Assembly: GCA_027186245.1 (NCBI GenBank)
Contig: CP114486.1
Span: forward strand, 10,244,501-10,308,500
DNA length: 64,000 nucleotides
Direction of reading: 5' to 3'
DNA from: Coriaria nepalensis
Taxonomy: Eukaryota; Streptophyta; Magnoliopsida; Cucurbitales; Coriariaceae
Positions 32,855 through 43,712 of the stretch are shown in pieces (within the stretch, counting starts at the first letter, position 1; each line of letters starts with the position of its first letter). A program made the position numbers and the translations under genes. The notes under the pieces were generated by a model. It had not been told where the DNA came from and made no database searches. It saw only the letters and a program-made list of their open reading frames with translations.

Positions 32855-35800
32855 TCATGTAACCTCCAAAGGTCTTTTCGATCTACATATACATTCTGGG
32901 AATGGATTTTCATAAAATGATTCTTCAGTTCTGAATCGTTCTCGGCCCTTTGTTCCGGGCCGGGAACCTCTCCTTTTCCTTGGACCTCCTTCCCTGTAAT
33001 ATGAATTATGATCGGTTAAGAGGCCTTTCTGCTCCGAAATAATGGTTTAAATTTAACTCACAAAATATCATAGACCAATCATTTTTTTTAATCCAATTGC
33101 TTGCGGGTAAGATGCTCTGGTCTTTGGTTTTTACGGGTTAAATAATTATATAATAATAAATAAAAAGACCTGTTCCTGTGCATCAGCTTTACACGATTTG
33201 ACAGTGAACTTCCTTCTTTTAGCTGCCCGTTTTCCAGCCTATCGAAAATTCCAACAAGTTCTTTCCTGTAGATGAATATCCACAGAATTGAGTGGAGAAA
33301 AAGGAAATTAAAAAACAAAAGAATTATCATATAGGCTGTAATCTCAGAGTTTCAATGATATGAAGTAAACTAAAGACAGATTTCACTACTTGAATATAGA
33401 TTTTTACCTGACTCATATAAAGACCTTATCGGTACTGGATTAAAAGCACTAACCTGTCTGGAGTGATCGTTTTGCGATGGCCCAAGTATCTTCGATGCCC
33501 CTCAACTGCCCGGGCCATGTTGCCAGAATATGTTGGAATGAAGATGTCACTCTCTATAGAGAGAATGTAATCAAGTGCTGCATTCTGAGATGCATGATTA
33601 GTGAATGCTTTCAATTCTTCCTTGATCGCAAGAGCTTCCTGTTGTTAGACAGGAGCTAGTTGATTATAGCACCAGATTTGGTTTGTAATTATACAACTGC
33701 ACTTGGAAACCAGTCTCAAACTCCAGGGTTTAAAATACAGTTTAGGACTCCAAAAGATGTGACTTGCTGCTATACATAACCATTTAATAATGATGCAAAA
33801 TGCTCGTTTTATGTATCAAGATGTTATACCCCAAAAGTTGCAACACACAAGGCAACTTTCCTCTGGTTCTTCTCATAGTTGGCTATTCTATGCTTTTTTT
33901 CACTTCTCTAATTTGGCTTTTGAAATCTGTGTTACCTCATGATCTAACCAAAACCCAATTTGCCCAAAATTTTACTAAAACTCAAGTTTCAAACAGTTGT
34001 CCAAATGCGCAGACTACTGCCAAAGGAAAATAGGTATAAGCACTAGTTGTCTAACCTTTGAAACTGTATTTGGGAAACGGGAGGTGAGCTCTGAAAGCCG
34101 AGCATTACCACCATAAATTTCTCCAGCGGCAATGTAAATTAATGTTGAGGGAGGATAACCAAGAGCCTGAAGAAATATTCCAACTTCCTTGGGAGTAAGG
34201 GGACAAAGGCCTTGTATTCTCTGTTCTGTAGAGTTTATCTTTTTGACCTTCCAATGATTGGTGTTCTCCCTAGAACAGAAAGTTTATTTAAATATTGATC
34301 AAAAGAATGAAAGAACAACAAATAACTGTAGCGTTTAAGGGTCATGTAAATTTCTCACCTCATTAATCTCAGCTCTTCTGATTCTAAATAAGACAAACCA
34401 TAAGTACAACCAGTGAAAGATAGCATGTCTTTCTCATATCTCAAATGAAGAGCAATATATCTTCCTCCGCTTGATCTTAGTCGCTCCACCAGCTTCTGTG
34501 CTGTCATGAACATCCATGCTCAGAACCTAATTTAACAAGGAAGCCCCATAGGAGACCTCTTAACTCTTAAATGCATAGATGCCAGAATTTATATGTATGG
34601 CCTCCCTCGTGAGCTTGAATTATTACAGCATATTGCTTCTCTCTCTCTCCCACAAAATTATGAACAAATTCTAACCTTACAGTATTGAAATAGTCATACA
34701 TAGCATGCATCTCATTCTCTGGACCTCTAAAGGGAGACCATTATTTGCAGTGCTGGGGTAGTTAATATAGAAGGAACAGAAATCCAAACCTTTGCTAGGC
34801 TCTCAATTGGGAGAGAGAAGCGGAGGGCTTCATACATAGCACGGCATCTCAATCTCTGTATATCTAGAGGGAGATCATTATTTGCAAGTCGAGAATCTGA
34901 CTTTGGCACATGTATTACCTACATAAGTAAATTTAACAAGCTAAATTCAAGTTGACGTTGAATTACTAAAATATACCAAAACGGGAGGAAAAATAAAAGA
35001 TATTAGGCTGCTCTAGAAATAAAAATATCACCTTTATTTTGAGAACAAACCTAAAATAGAAAAAAGGAATTTTCCTCTCTTATCTAACATGCAAAAAGCT
35101 ATCTGAATTTCACCTAGTATGTGATGTGGGCCTTGTTCAATGATGAGTTATGCAGGTATATCATTTTTGGTTCCTATTCCATGTCACCTATAGTGTAACC
35201 AAAGATCTTGAAAATAGTATGGAACATACAATGGGTAAATTTACAGGTATTTAATACATCATAATTAACGAAATTTTGTAGAGAATCTGTATGCTCAGGC
35301 TAAAGCTAATGTTCTCCATACGAGGATGAGGATACACACTAGAGAAGCAGACACGTTCCATTCTTACTTTTGAACTTTTCACAAGTTTTATATACCTTAG
35401 ATTCTTTCCATAGCTGAGACATCTCTTCATAATAACCCATGCTAGCCCATGAAGTGAAATGCTTGCGGGCCCTAGGAACAGATTCCAATTCTTTGGGAAT
35501 CTCCCTGACTATCCTGACATCTTTTTGTAAGGTTTTAATGAAATGGAGCTCATCAAATATATCTGCAAATGTACTAATCACAGGACCCGTGATAATAAGA
35601 GTATATTTAATAGGATTAGACAATAGGATTAAGCAATGCATAAAATAATGGCCAGGGAAATGATACATAAGAGTACCTTGAGTCATGCCAAAATGAGCGT
35701 TTATCCAGTTGGGGAATGACTAAAGTTGCATTCATAATGCGTGCAACCGCAACCATGTCAGATATCTAAAAGATAAGCATTTTAGTGGGTTTCTGATAAA

Positions 35801-37198
35801 CAAATTTAAAGACTAAATTTGCATTTGAGCAAGAAAATTATTGACTTACACCAGTTCGCATTTGATTTAAACCCCCATTACTTCTCACAGTGATGTAACG
35901 ATCTGAGTCTTGTGCAGCTGACATAATAAACAGTAAATAGTGGAGACAAATCTGACTTCACAGTGACTTCTGAAGCTTGGGAAACACAAGGAGTTCTATT
36001 GTGCAATTCTAGAAAGCCAAATGGTCGGTTTATTTGCTGATAAAGTCATAATCAGTGGGAGATGGATCTGTTAAATACTCTCATGGGCTTCATCTATATA
36101 TATATCTTTCATTTTACACATATCGAAGCTCAAAACACTTCTAAATCAAAGCCTTAACTGTGGGAAAAACATAAGGGTCTACATGTAAGCTACTCACTGA
36201 TCATTTCCTACCAGTAATAGATCCTCCATTAAATATGATGACAATTTACTCAAATATACACGGTGGGGCAGATGAAACATTATACAAGTCTTTTATTGAG
36301 TCTCCATTACCACCCAAACTAGCAGATCTAGAAAATACCAGATTGCCCATATCATTTAAAACAATTTCTTGCTTTACATAATTTCAAGCGGATCTTTAAT
36401 GAAAGGAGCAAGGAGAGGAGAAAGTTGGCTTGGATTCTAAGCCTAAAAAATTATCTTAGTCACTTACAAATTGTGAGTACTTCAATTTTAACAAGTGAAA
36501 TCATCATAAAATTGTTTTTTACCTTTATATTTGGCTGTAGGCTTGACACATGCATGTAAATCATGGCTGAAAGAAGCATCCCAAGGATGTTTATCAGGCA
36601 TCTGCAGAACAGAAAAATCAAAGTTGATTGCAGATTGCAAGACAATAGGAAGAAGATGGTAGACACAACTAAGATGGCATATAGCTTAAAAATCCACTGT
36701 CATCAGTGTTTGTGCTTTAGCTATCAACTATACCAAAAAACATACAAAAAAACACAGTGGTCAAAATTCTATATTGGCAATAATTAATCCCTTCACACCA
36801 CAATGAGCGAATCCTTCTCAAATCTCTGTTCTTGTAAACCCTAGAAATCCTAGAATAATCTTCCAAGGCCTAGAAACCACAACCTATTGAAATTACAGGA
36901 AAGAAAAAAAGAGAGGAAAAAACACCTAAATAAACCGGTTCCTGGCCAAATCAGAAAGAAAGCAGCAAGAATTACAGAAATTAATAGCAGAAACAGTAAT
37001 CTATGCCTGCTTAGATTTATTTTGTTCAGAGGAGCTTTGTATGGGATCATCTTCCAAAATGTTCCTGGTGCAGAAGAGGAAGACGAAGATAGAAAAGGCA
37101 AAGATAAAGATGATGTATAGTGTGAAGGCATATTGGGATGGTTTTCTCGGGAGAAAATTAAATGTAGAAGCGGCTCCGTAATGAGTTCTATTCACCAT
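32855..37198 (-). CDS. O-fucosyltransferase-like protein (GT106/DUF246), Golgi type II membrane protein
   Basis: Coding exons (gene order): 37007-37198, 36523-36601, 35850-35917, 35677-35765, 35396-35573, 34790-34918, 34359-34495, 34056-34269, 33454-33638, 33170-33265, 32855-32993. Total 501 residues with phases consistent throughout. The start is the ATG at 37196-37198. A single membrane anchor lies at residues 23-43 ([19 protein letters not shown]), as expected for a Golgi glycosyltransferase. Family motifs are [102 protein letters not shown], and the C-terminal [19 protein letters not shown]. Intron 1 appears to use a GC donor. The exact acceptor sugar substrate cannot be read from the sequence; the family includes protein and pectin-related transferases. 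Confidence 0.92.
34694..34752 (-). pseudogene. Relict partial copy of an O-fucosyltransferase exon, inside an intron
   Basis: The stretch CATACATAGCATGCATCTCA...AGGGAGACCATTATTTGCA closely resembles part of the exon at 34790-34918 (CATACATAGCACGGCATCTCA...AGGGAGATCATTATTTGCA, at about 34831-34886), about 140 bp away and in the same orientation. The copy carries substitutions and a one-base gap, so it would not be usable in frame. Confidence 0.75.
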
Positions 37199-37229
37199 TT
37201 CTGCAACGTATATCTCGCATTTTTTTTTC

Positions 37230-37580
37230 CGTTTTATTCTTCGTCCTCACTGCGACGAGCTTGTACTATCATACGTAGCTTGAGGCTTGAGCTTCTGCGG
37301 AAGTGGATGTATATAATCTGCTGCAGAAAAGTTTAGGTAGGAACTCTGAATTCCCTCAAATGTGGAGGAACTTGTACTATCATACTGTATCCCGCTCTCT
37401 CTAGCCGGCCCCCTCTCCCACCGTCGCTCACTCTCAGATCTTGACCAGAACACCTTTCTTCTCAAGGGTCCGAGTTACAAGGTCTCTCCTCTCCGCCTCT
37501 CAGCCGTCCAACGTCCTCTCTCTCGCCAGCCCTCTCCCTCTCTCTCTCTCTGACTTCGATTTCGTTATGATTTCGTTATG
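37230..37580. other. Upstream flank of the O-fucosyltransferase gene
   Basis: A GC-richer, pyrimidine-rich stretch (37380-37560) with a CT repeat at the end. It resembles a transcribed leader or promoter-proximal DNA, but no coding frame is recognisable. It contains TACTATCATAC at about 37262 and 37375 as a direct repeat. Confidence 0.35.
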
Positions 37581-40260
37581 ACTAGGGCCTTTTTATTTAT
37601 TTCTTTTACTTGACTGAAGCGTGGATATATGTAATGTTTTGTACCAAAATTCCGTGTCGTTAATAGACCAAGATGTTGTTTAGATTTGATTTTTCATTTA
37701 CTTTGGATTTGATTTCAATTTTCGTTTGATTCTGCTACTGTTACGAGATCTGAGATCGTCATTTTACAGCTAATGTTCTATATTTTGACTTCGTCCTACT
37801 TAACCCTAACCCTTGATTAGAAACCCTTGATTAGAAAGGGTGAATTGTTGGATGTAAAATATTACATATGAAAATTATGATTGACCAAAATAAAATTCAT
37901 TGCTTCTATGTTTAAAAATAAAATTTTATAAATTATAGTTTTTGTGTTGAAATAAAATTTTGCTAAATAAAATAGTATGAAAATAGTTTTTTATAAATTT
38001 ATTCTCGATGTTCATAAAGATATAATATATTCATATGACTTATTTATTAGGGATTAATATATAATCATATCTTAAAATGAATCGAAATGTTTGATCGATA
38101 GAAGAATTGTACTGTACATATTATAGTCACAAAGGATTCTCATGGAATATCATATATTCTCGTCTCATGGGACACCTTGACGCTTTACTAAGAGATACAC
38201 TTGACTTGGGAGGTTTGGTTAAATTGGTTAAGATGACTAAGCTAATCATTTAATTTAAAAAGAAGTTTTAAATTAAATAAATCAAATTTAGAATTAAATT
38301 AAAATTATATAGAGATGTGAAATCCTTATGTTAGCATGATGTAGAACATAATCGGTTATAATAATAAAGTTCTTAATAACTCAGTTTAACTTTCTAAAAA
38401 AAAGGAAAAAAGAACATAGTTACAGTTTAAAGATAAAATTGTAAGTAAGCTTGTAGTTAAACAAACTATAAGGACAAAAAAGTAATTTATTAGTTGTTTA
38501 AACTAATGTCATACGAATTTCTAGCACAACTTACATTATATTAGTTTAATTATAAATTAATAATTTACAACAATATTAGTTATTAATTATAAAAGTTATA
38601 AAAGTTTGTAATTAATACTTAGATATTAAAATATTAATGAGATAAATTGGTAATAAGATTTCATAAGCTAAATTATTAATAAGTTTTTATAAGCTAATTT
38701 AATTAAGGAGTTGATTAAACATTAAACCATGGATCTTTTAATTAGAATAAGAATAGTGATACATGGACTAAAGCTAGATAAATTTTAGACAAAATAGAAT
38801 GAGTCGGCATCATCCAAAATTTGTCTAACTTTAGTTGACTAAGTCAAAGTTACAGTAATTATATAGTAACTTAACTGTACGGAAGCATAACAAATACTCT
38901 TTTAAAGGGTTTGGCCAAAACTTAATGTACTCCATCATCCTTCGGTCAAAATCAAAGATAGAAAATAGTTTTTTTTTTCATTTATTTCTCCCTAATTTTT
39001 TTTATTTATGAGATAAATCTTAAAATAAAAATTAATCCAAATGAAATGAATCGTGTGGATTATAATTAGAGAGTGAGCAGGTGGGCAACTTATCTTCCTT
39101 ATAAAATTCGGGTACGAAGAAGGATGGTTCAATTATGTATTTATTTGATTTTATTTTAAGATTGATAAATTTTCTTAGATTTAAATTATTTTAGTTTCTT
39201 AAGATATGATTCTGCATTCGGCAATATGTATATGTGATATATATATGATATAATCTTTATCTTTGATAATATATTTACAATGCAATAATCAAATTTTAGA
39301 TTTTATTTGAATTTTTTTTTTGTAAATTTACCGATTGCGCTCCGAATTATCTATAACAATCAAGTACTTCTTGATGAATCCCATCGTGAGCTCTTCGTTA
39401 GTATTAGTAAGAATGACGCCCATCTCACGTCCTTGCTGTCAAGTCTTCCAGTTGACAATATTTAAAGAGTTGGTCAAACATGATTTCCTTCCTAATGTGG
39501 TCTTAAATTGACTTAACTATGCTTCTTAACTGTTTATTTGTTATTACCTCTTGAGCTATGACTATATGTTGTAAGCCATGCTAGTTCCTACTGCATACTA
39601 AAAGTGTGGATGATATTTATCACTCGGATGGTGTTTGGATGTTTTGAATGATGTTTATGTTTGTTTGATCTCAATGTAGAACTGTTTTGAAAAATAATTA
39701 GGTACTCATATTACATCATTTTATTTCGTATTTTAAATTATTTACTTCATATCTATATATTTGGTATTTCAATATTTTTTGAAACATCAAGCACACGGAC
39801 CTCTCAAGAACAAGATTGTATGTATATATACAAAATGTATAAGCAAAAGAAAAAGTACAAATGAAATATGTACATGAAAAGAAAGAAAAAAATTTGGAAA
39901 GAAGCATGAAAACATGCCAAAATCTATACATGACCACAACCAAAAAAAAAAAAAAAAAATTGAAGCAGAGAATCTCACTTCATATATAAGGTATATAAGT
40001 AACATGAGATCTATGGTATAAGTCTTGTATAAGATCTAATCCAAAATCTCTACAAATCTCTCATCTATCAATATCACCATGTCTTCTTCACTTCTCATGT
40101 TAATACTGCACATTACTTGCGTTTTTTTTTTTTTTTTTTTTTAATTTCTTTCTCTAACACGTATTGTAAAATGTGTTGATAGGTTTAACATCTATACTGT
40201 GAGATGATGTAATATCATATCACTCACACTCGAGTCATTTTGTTTGTACTTAAATATTTA
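37581..40260. other. AT-rich intergenic DNA, nothing recognised
   Basis: About 2.7 kb of AT-rich sequence with poly-A/T tracts (39943-39959, 40122-40142). No gene, tandem array or clear terminal inverted repeats were seen. Confidence 0.5.
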
Positions 40261-40295
40261 TAGGTTTCACACCTCTGGAAGTAACTGATATCGCC

Positions 40296-40767
40296 ATGGA
40301 GATGCACAATTGGTCGGACTCCTCATCATCAAACTTTAACGACAAAGAGGACTAGCTGTGTGGCGACGAAGAATTGCTTGAGAATTTTTGTACGATAGAA
40401 GCACTGAATGAGTGCCAATACATACCTGTGCAAGCTACCTATGCGAATGACATTGCTATCAAGGACAAAATATGTGAAGGAGCTATTATTAGTCCATCAC
40501 AGAGTATGTTACCTGCTTTTCCGAAAGGATGAGTACACCTTCATGGATCTCTCTAACTTGATAAAGTCTAAAGGGCTTCTGAAAGATTCCAGAAATATTT
40601 GTGTGGAGGAGAAACTGGCAATATTCTTTACAATCGTATTGCTGAATATAAGTCATCGATATGTTTCCAACTGTTTTCAACACTCGACTGAGACGGTCTC
40701 TAGGCACTTCAGACAGACCCTTAGGGGTGTATGTACTTTAGGTAAAGAATTAATACGTCTAGTGTGA
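40296..40767 (+). pseudogene. PIF/Harbinger (HARBI1-type) transposase N-terminal fragment
   Basis: Conceptual translation gives the DNA-binding N-terminal part of plant HARBI1-like transposases: LIKSKGLLKDSRNICVEEK, LAIFFTIVLLNISHRYVSNC, STETVSRHFRQTLRGVC. An upstream part begins MEMHNWSDSSSSNFNDKED and hits a stop near 40354, and a frame change is needed between about 40430 and 40520. The DDE catalytic region is missing downstream, where AT-rich sequence follows. It is a decayed fragment. Confidence 0.75.
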
Positions 40768-41349
40768 CCGAACCGCCATGTGACATAACTAAATTGAAAT
40801 CTTAAGTACTATCCTTGGTTTGAAATTATAGAGGCTAATCATAGTTGCATTGTCGCAACACATACTCTCTATGTTCTTATACTTTCTCTGGCTATCCCCT
40901 AACAATTGGATTTCTTGTTGGTGATGGATTTTATGTTTTAAATTGACTTACATAAAATTGAGAATTTCGGAAACTGGGTTTGACGGTTGATTTAGAATTT
41001 GATATCCATTTACACTCTATTTTCTCTGTTAGTTGTATTTTAGTGATTACATTGATAAACAATGAAATTGTGATGAGGGTTGATGAGAGTTCTTTGTTCT
41101 TAAATTTGACTGTATGAGTTGATAATGTTGAATGTGATAGAATCACGTGCTGCAGGAAACGGAGATATCGCGTGTAATGAATATCATTTTTGTGGGTTAA
41201 TTTTTTTTTTTTTCCATTTTCCCTCGATTCATATGTTTGTGGTCAATCCGATTAGAAATCAACTCTTTATTTGTTTTCTCTCAAACAAATTTATTGTGAT
41301 TCTGTATTCGGTTTATTTTACTTTTATTAAGTGATTGGGTGTTGATTAG

Positions 41350-41935
41350 CTTGGGAAGGTATGTCTTAATTCAACGCGTGGTTATGTAAGAAGATCCTTT
41401 TGGATTTGCGAAATATAATATTAAGATGTTGTTATTATATTGTACCGATCACTAGTAAAATACACTCTCGTCTAATATTAAAATCTAGCCATTTCTAGGT
41501 ATGTTGCAATATCCGAATATTAGGCTCTAATTTCGTTAAAGTATGTTTCGAAATCTCTAATCTTGTATGTTTTGGCCGCATTACAAAATAGATTTTAAAT
41601 ACTATCACACTTGAATTCGATTTTAATGTTATTACCGAGATGTCACATCCAAGCATCGTGTTTAGCATTGGGATTAACATCTCGTTTTGCATTATCTATA
41701 CTCTTCGCCCGATTTGATACAAAAAACTAAATTTGATACGTCGGGGATCAAATCATGTAGTTTACTCAAGAACTATTTCTATGATATTTCATTCTCCAAA
41801 TCAACTCTAACTCATGCTAGTTGATAAAGGTGGTAGTTACCATCTTGAGCAATTGTGCACAAAAGCGTGCCTTTGTATTTCAACTTTAAGAAGGTACCAT
41901 TAATGTCAATAACTTTTCTCATAAATCTAAATCCA
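41350..41935 (-). pseudogene. Decayed Mutator-like (MuDR) transposase fragment
   Basis: Reading the minus strand with stops tolerated gives a MULE transposase domain: KVIDINGTFLKLKYKGTLL, CTIAQDGNYHLY, then VRVDLENEIS, FLSKLHDLIPDVSNLVF, HLGNNIKIEFKCDSI, AAKTYKIRDFETYFNEIRA, YSDIATYLEMARF, DRYNIITTS. The DGTFLK-type motif carries the first catalytic Asp of the DDE triad (here NGTFLK, with Asp changed to Asn). At least five in-frame stops interrupt it, several where the family normally has Trp. No terminal inverted repeats could be assigned. Confidence 0.75.
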
Positions 41936-41959
41936 TTTATTATAACTTCAATTCCATGT

Positions 41960-42335
41960 AAAAATAACGAAATTGAGAAATATTTTGATTTTGTTATGTT
42001 TTACAATTTTCCAATTTACTCTCTTATATTAAGATATTGATAAATTGAGAAATAATTTAATTAATTTTTTTGTTTCTCAATTTTTCAATTTACTCTCTTA
42101 CATTGAGATATTAGGAAATTGAGAAATATTTTGATTATGTCAAGTTTTCTCAATTTTTCAATATACTCACTTAATTTAAGACACTAAGAAATTAGGAAAT
42201 ATTTTGATTATGTTATGTTGCTCAATGTATTATGACTACTTAAGATATTGAAAAATTGAGAAAATTTTAATTCTTTTATCTTTTCAAATTTCTTAATGTC
42301 CTTTCTATATAGACACATTGGAAAATTGGGAAACA
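41960..42335. repeat. Degenerate tandem repeat, about 73-bp unit, five copies
   Basis: The core AAATTGAGAAATATTTTGATT or a variant recurs at about 41969, 42043, 42117, 42190 and 42251. Each is followed by a TTTTCTCAATTTTTCAATTTACTCTCTTA-like segment and an AAGATATT-like segment. Spacing is 73-74 bp for the first four and shorter for the last. The unit includes inverted AAATTGAGAAA / TTTCTCAATTT arms. It directly adjoins the MULE transposase fragment. Confidence 0.75.
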
Positions 42336-42339
42336 TGAA

Positions 42340-43690
42340 GTCCACTTAAACACGAAGTCCACTTCTTCTATTTTTTCAGATTTTTCAGATTTTGTTTTTT
42401 GTTTTTTGTTTTTTTCAAATTTCCACAGTTGTTCACTTTTCTATATTTTTTTCACTTACAAAATAATTCGAAATATCTATTACAATCACTACTCGAATGG
42501 AATGACCCCAAAAACATAGGATTACATATCAAATTTTCATTAAAAAGTGAAAAAAAAAATATGAGTATGAACCTTACCCTAAACCCAATGTCTTTTCTAT
42601 CTTGAACCTCTCCATATTCGATTATGAACTTAGAACATGAATCTATTTAAAATTTATAGTTTATATGAATGAGAAATGATGAGAAAGTGAAGGTAAATCA
42701 CTTTTCCTGAAAGAAATATTATTTCTAGGGCAAGAATTTATCGTTGGTTAGCTTGGTAGTGATGAGAGCAAACTTATCTTTTCACTCAATGTTTGAGTGA
42801 TATTAAAACAACTCACTTACACTCTTGTCAGTTTTTTAAAGAATAACTTTATTCATCCTTATTTACTTATTTTTTTAATTATATCAGGATAGTATTATAA
42901 ATATAAAAAAAAGCTTAATTTATATATATATATATATTTTATCATTAGACGTTAAAACTAAATGACCTTATAATTTCTAACCTTTTAAAAATGAATATCA
43001 AGAATTATGCATGATCCATGATTTCCTTTTTTAAAAATTCAAAAATTTTTAAAAAATAATAATAATATAGATAATTAAAAAATTAAAAATAAAAAACCTG
43101 AGTAAAAACGAACCGCTAAAACCAATTTCCTCCACAATCGAGCATTTCAATTTTATAGATGATTTGGTCGGCTTCAGAACAATTAAAAGTTGAGTCGATT
43201 TCGGTTCGATCGGGTCATTTTTTCGGGTACCCTGTTAAAGTGTGCACTCCTAATTTAAATTACATGGCCAAACATTTTTTTATTTTTAAGTATTGTAATC
43301 AGCTTTTTATAAAATATCGTCTCGAATCTAAACTGGTAGAACTAAAGTTTAAATAAATTTATCTAAAATTACTAAATTACAAGGTTTTATTGACGTCATT
43401 CATGTGTCGTTTGTTAGATTGGTATTCATAAAAGTTTCTATTTACTTTGAAAGTCATATGTCAATAGATTTTACCTCAAGGACTTCAAATTAAACATTTC
43501 AAGGAAATCAAGTATGAAAACAAATAACTGACTAGAGACGACGTCGCATCCTTTTCTATCCCGGGGCAAAACCCACATAAACCCCAATTTGCAGAAAATG
43601 AAGCTAAAGAAATCCGTCCGCACTCCACGGTACCACAGTGCTACTTTCTCTTCCATTTTCCCGAGAAAGTGAAGGAAAATAGAGAAAACG
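42340..43690. other. AT-rich intergenic DNA upstream of FtsHi4
   Basis: No gene was recognised. A (TA)n run lies at about 42920-42937. The last 200 bases contain the FtsHi4 promoter and leader, with no unambiguous TATA box. Confidence 0.45.
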
Positions 43691-43712
43691 TTCCTCTACC
43701 AATGCTTGAATT

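Noticed and set aside
36850..37131. Alternative first exon of the O-fucosyltransferase starting MPSHYTSS with a hydrophobic segment
   Set aside because: Its GT donor at 36925 leaves phase 2, which does not fit the conserved frame of the exon at 36601. The competing frame has a better N-terminal anchor and joins in phase.
37362..37553. 63-codon frame upstream of the O-fucosyltransferase gene
   Set aside because: Leader-like pyrimidine-rich DNA; no homology recognised and no continuation in frame.
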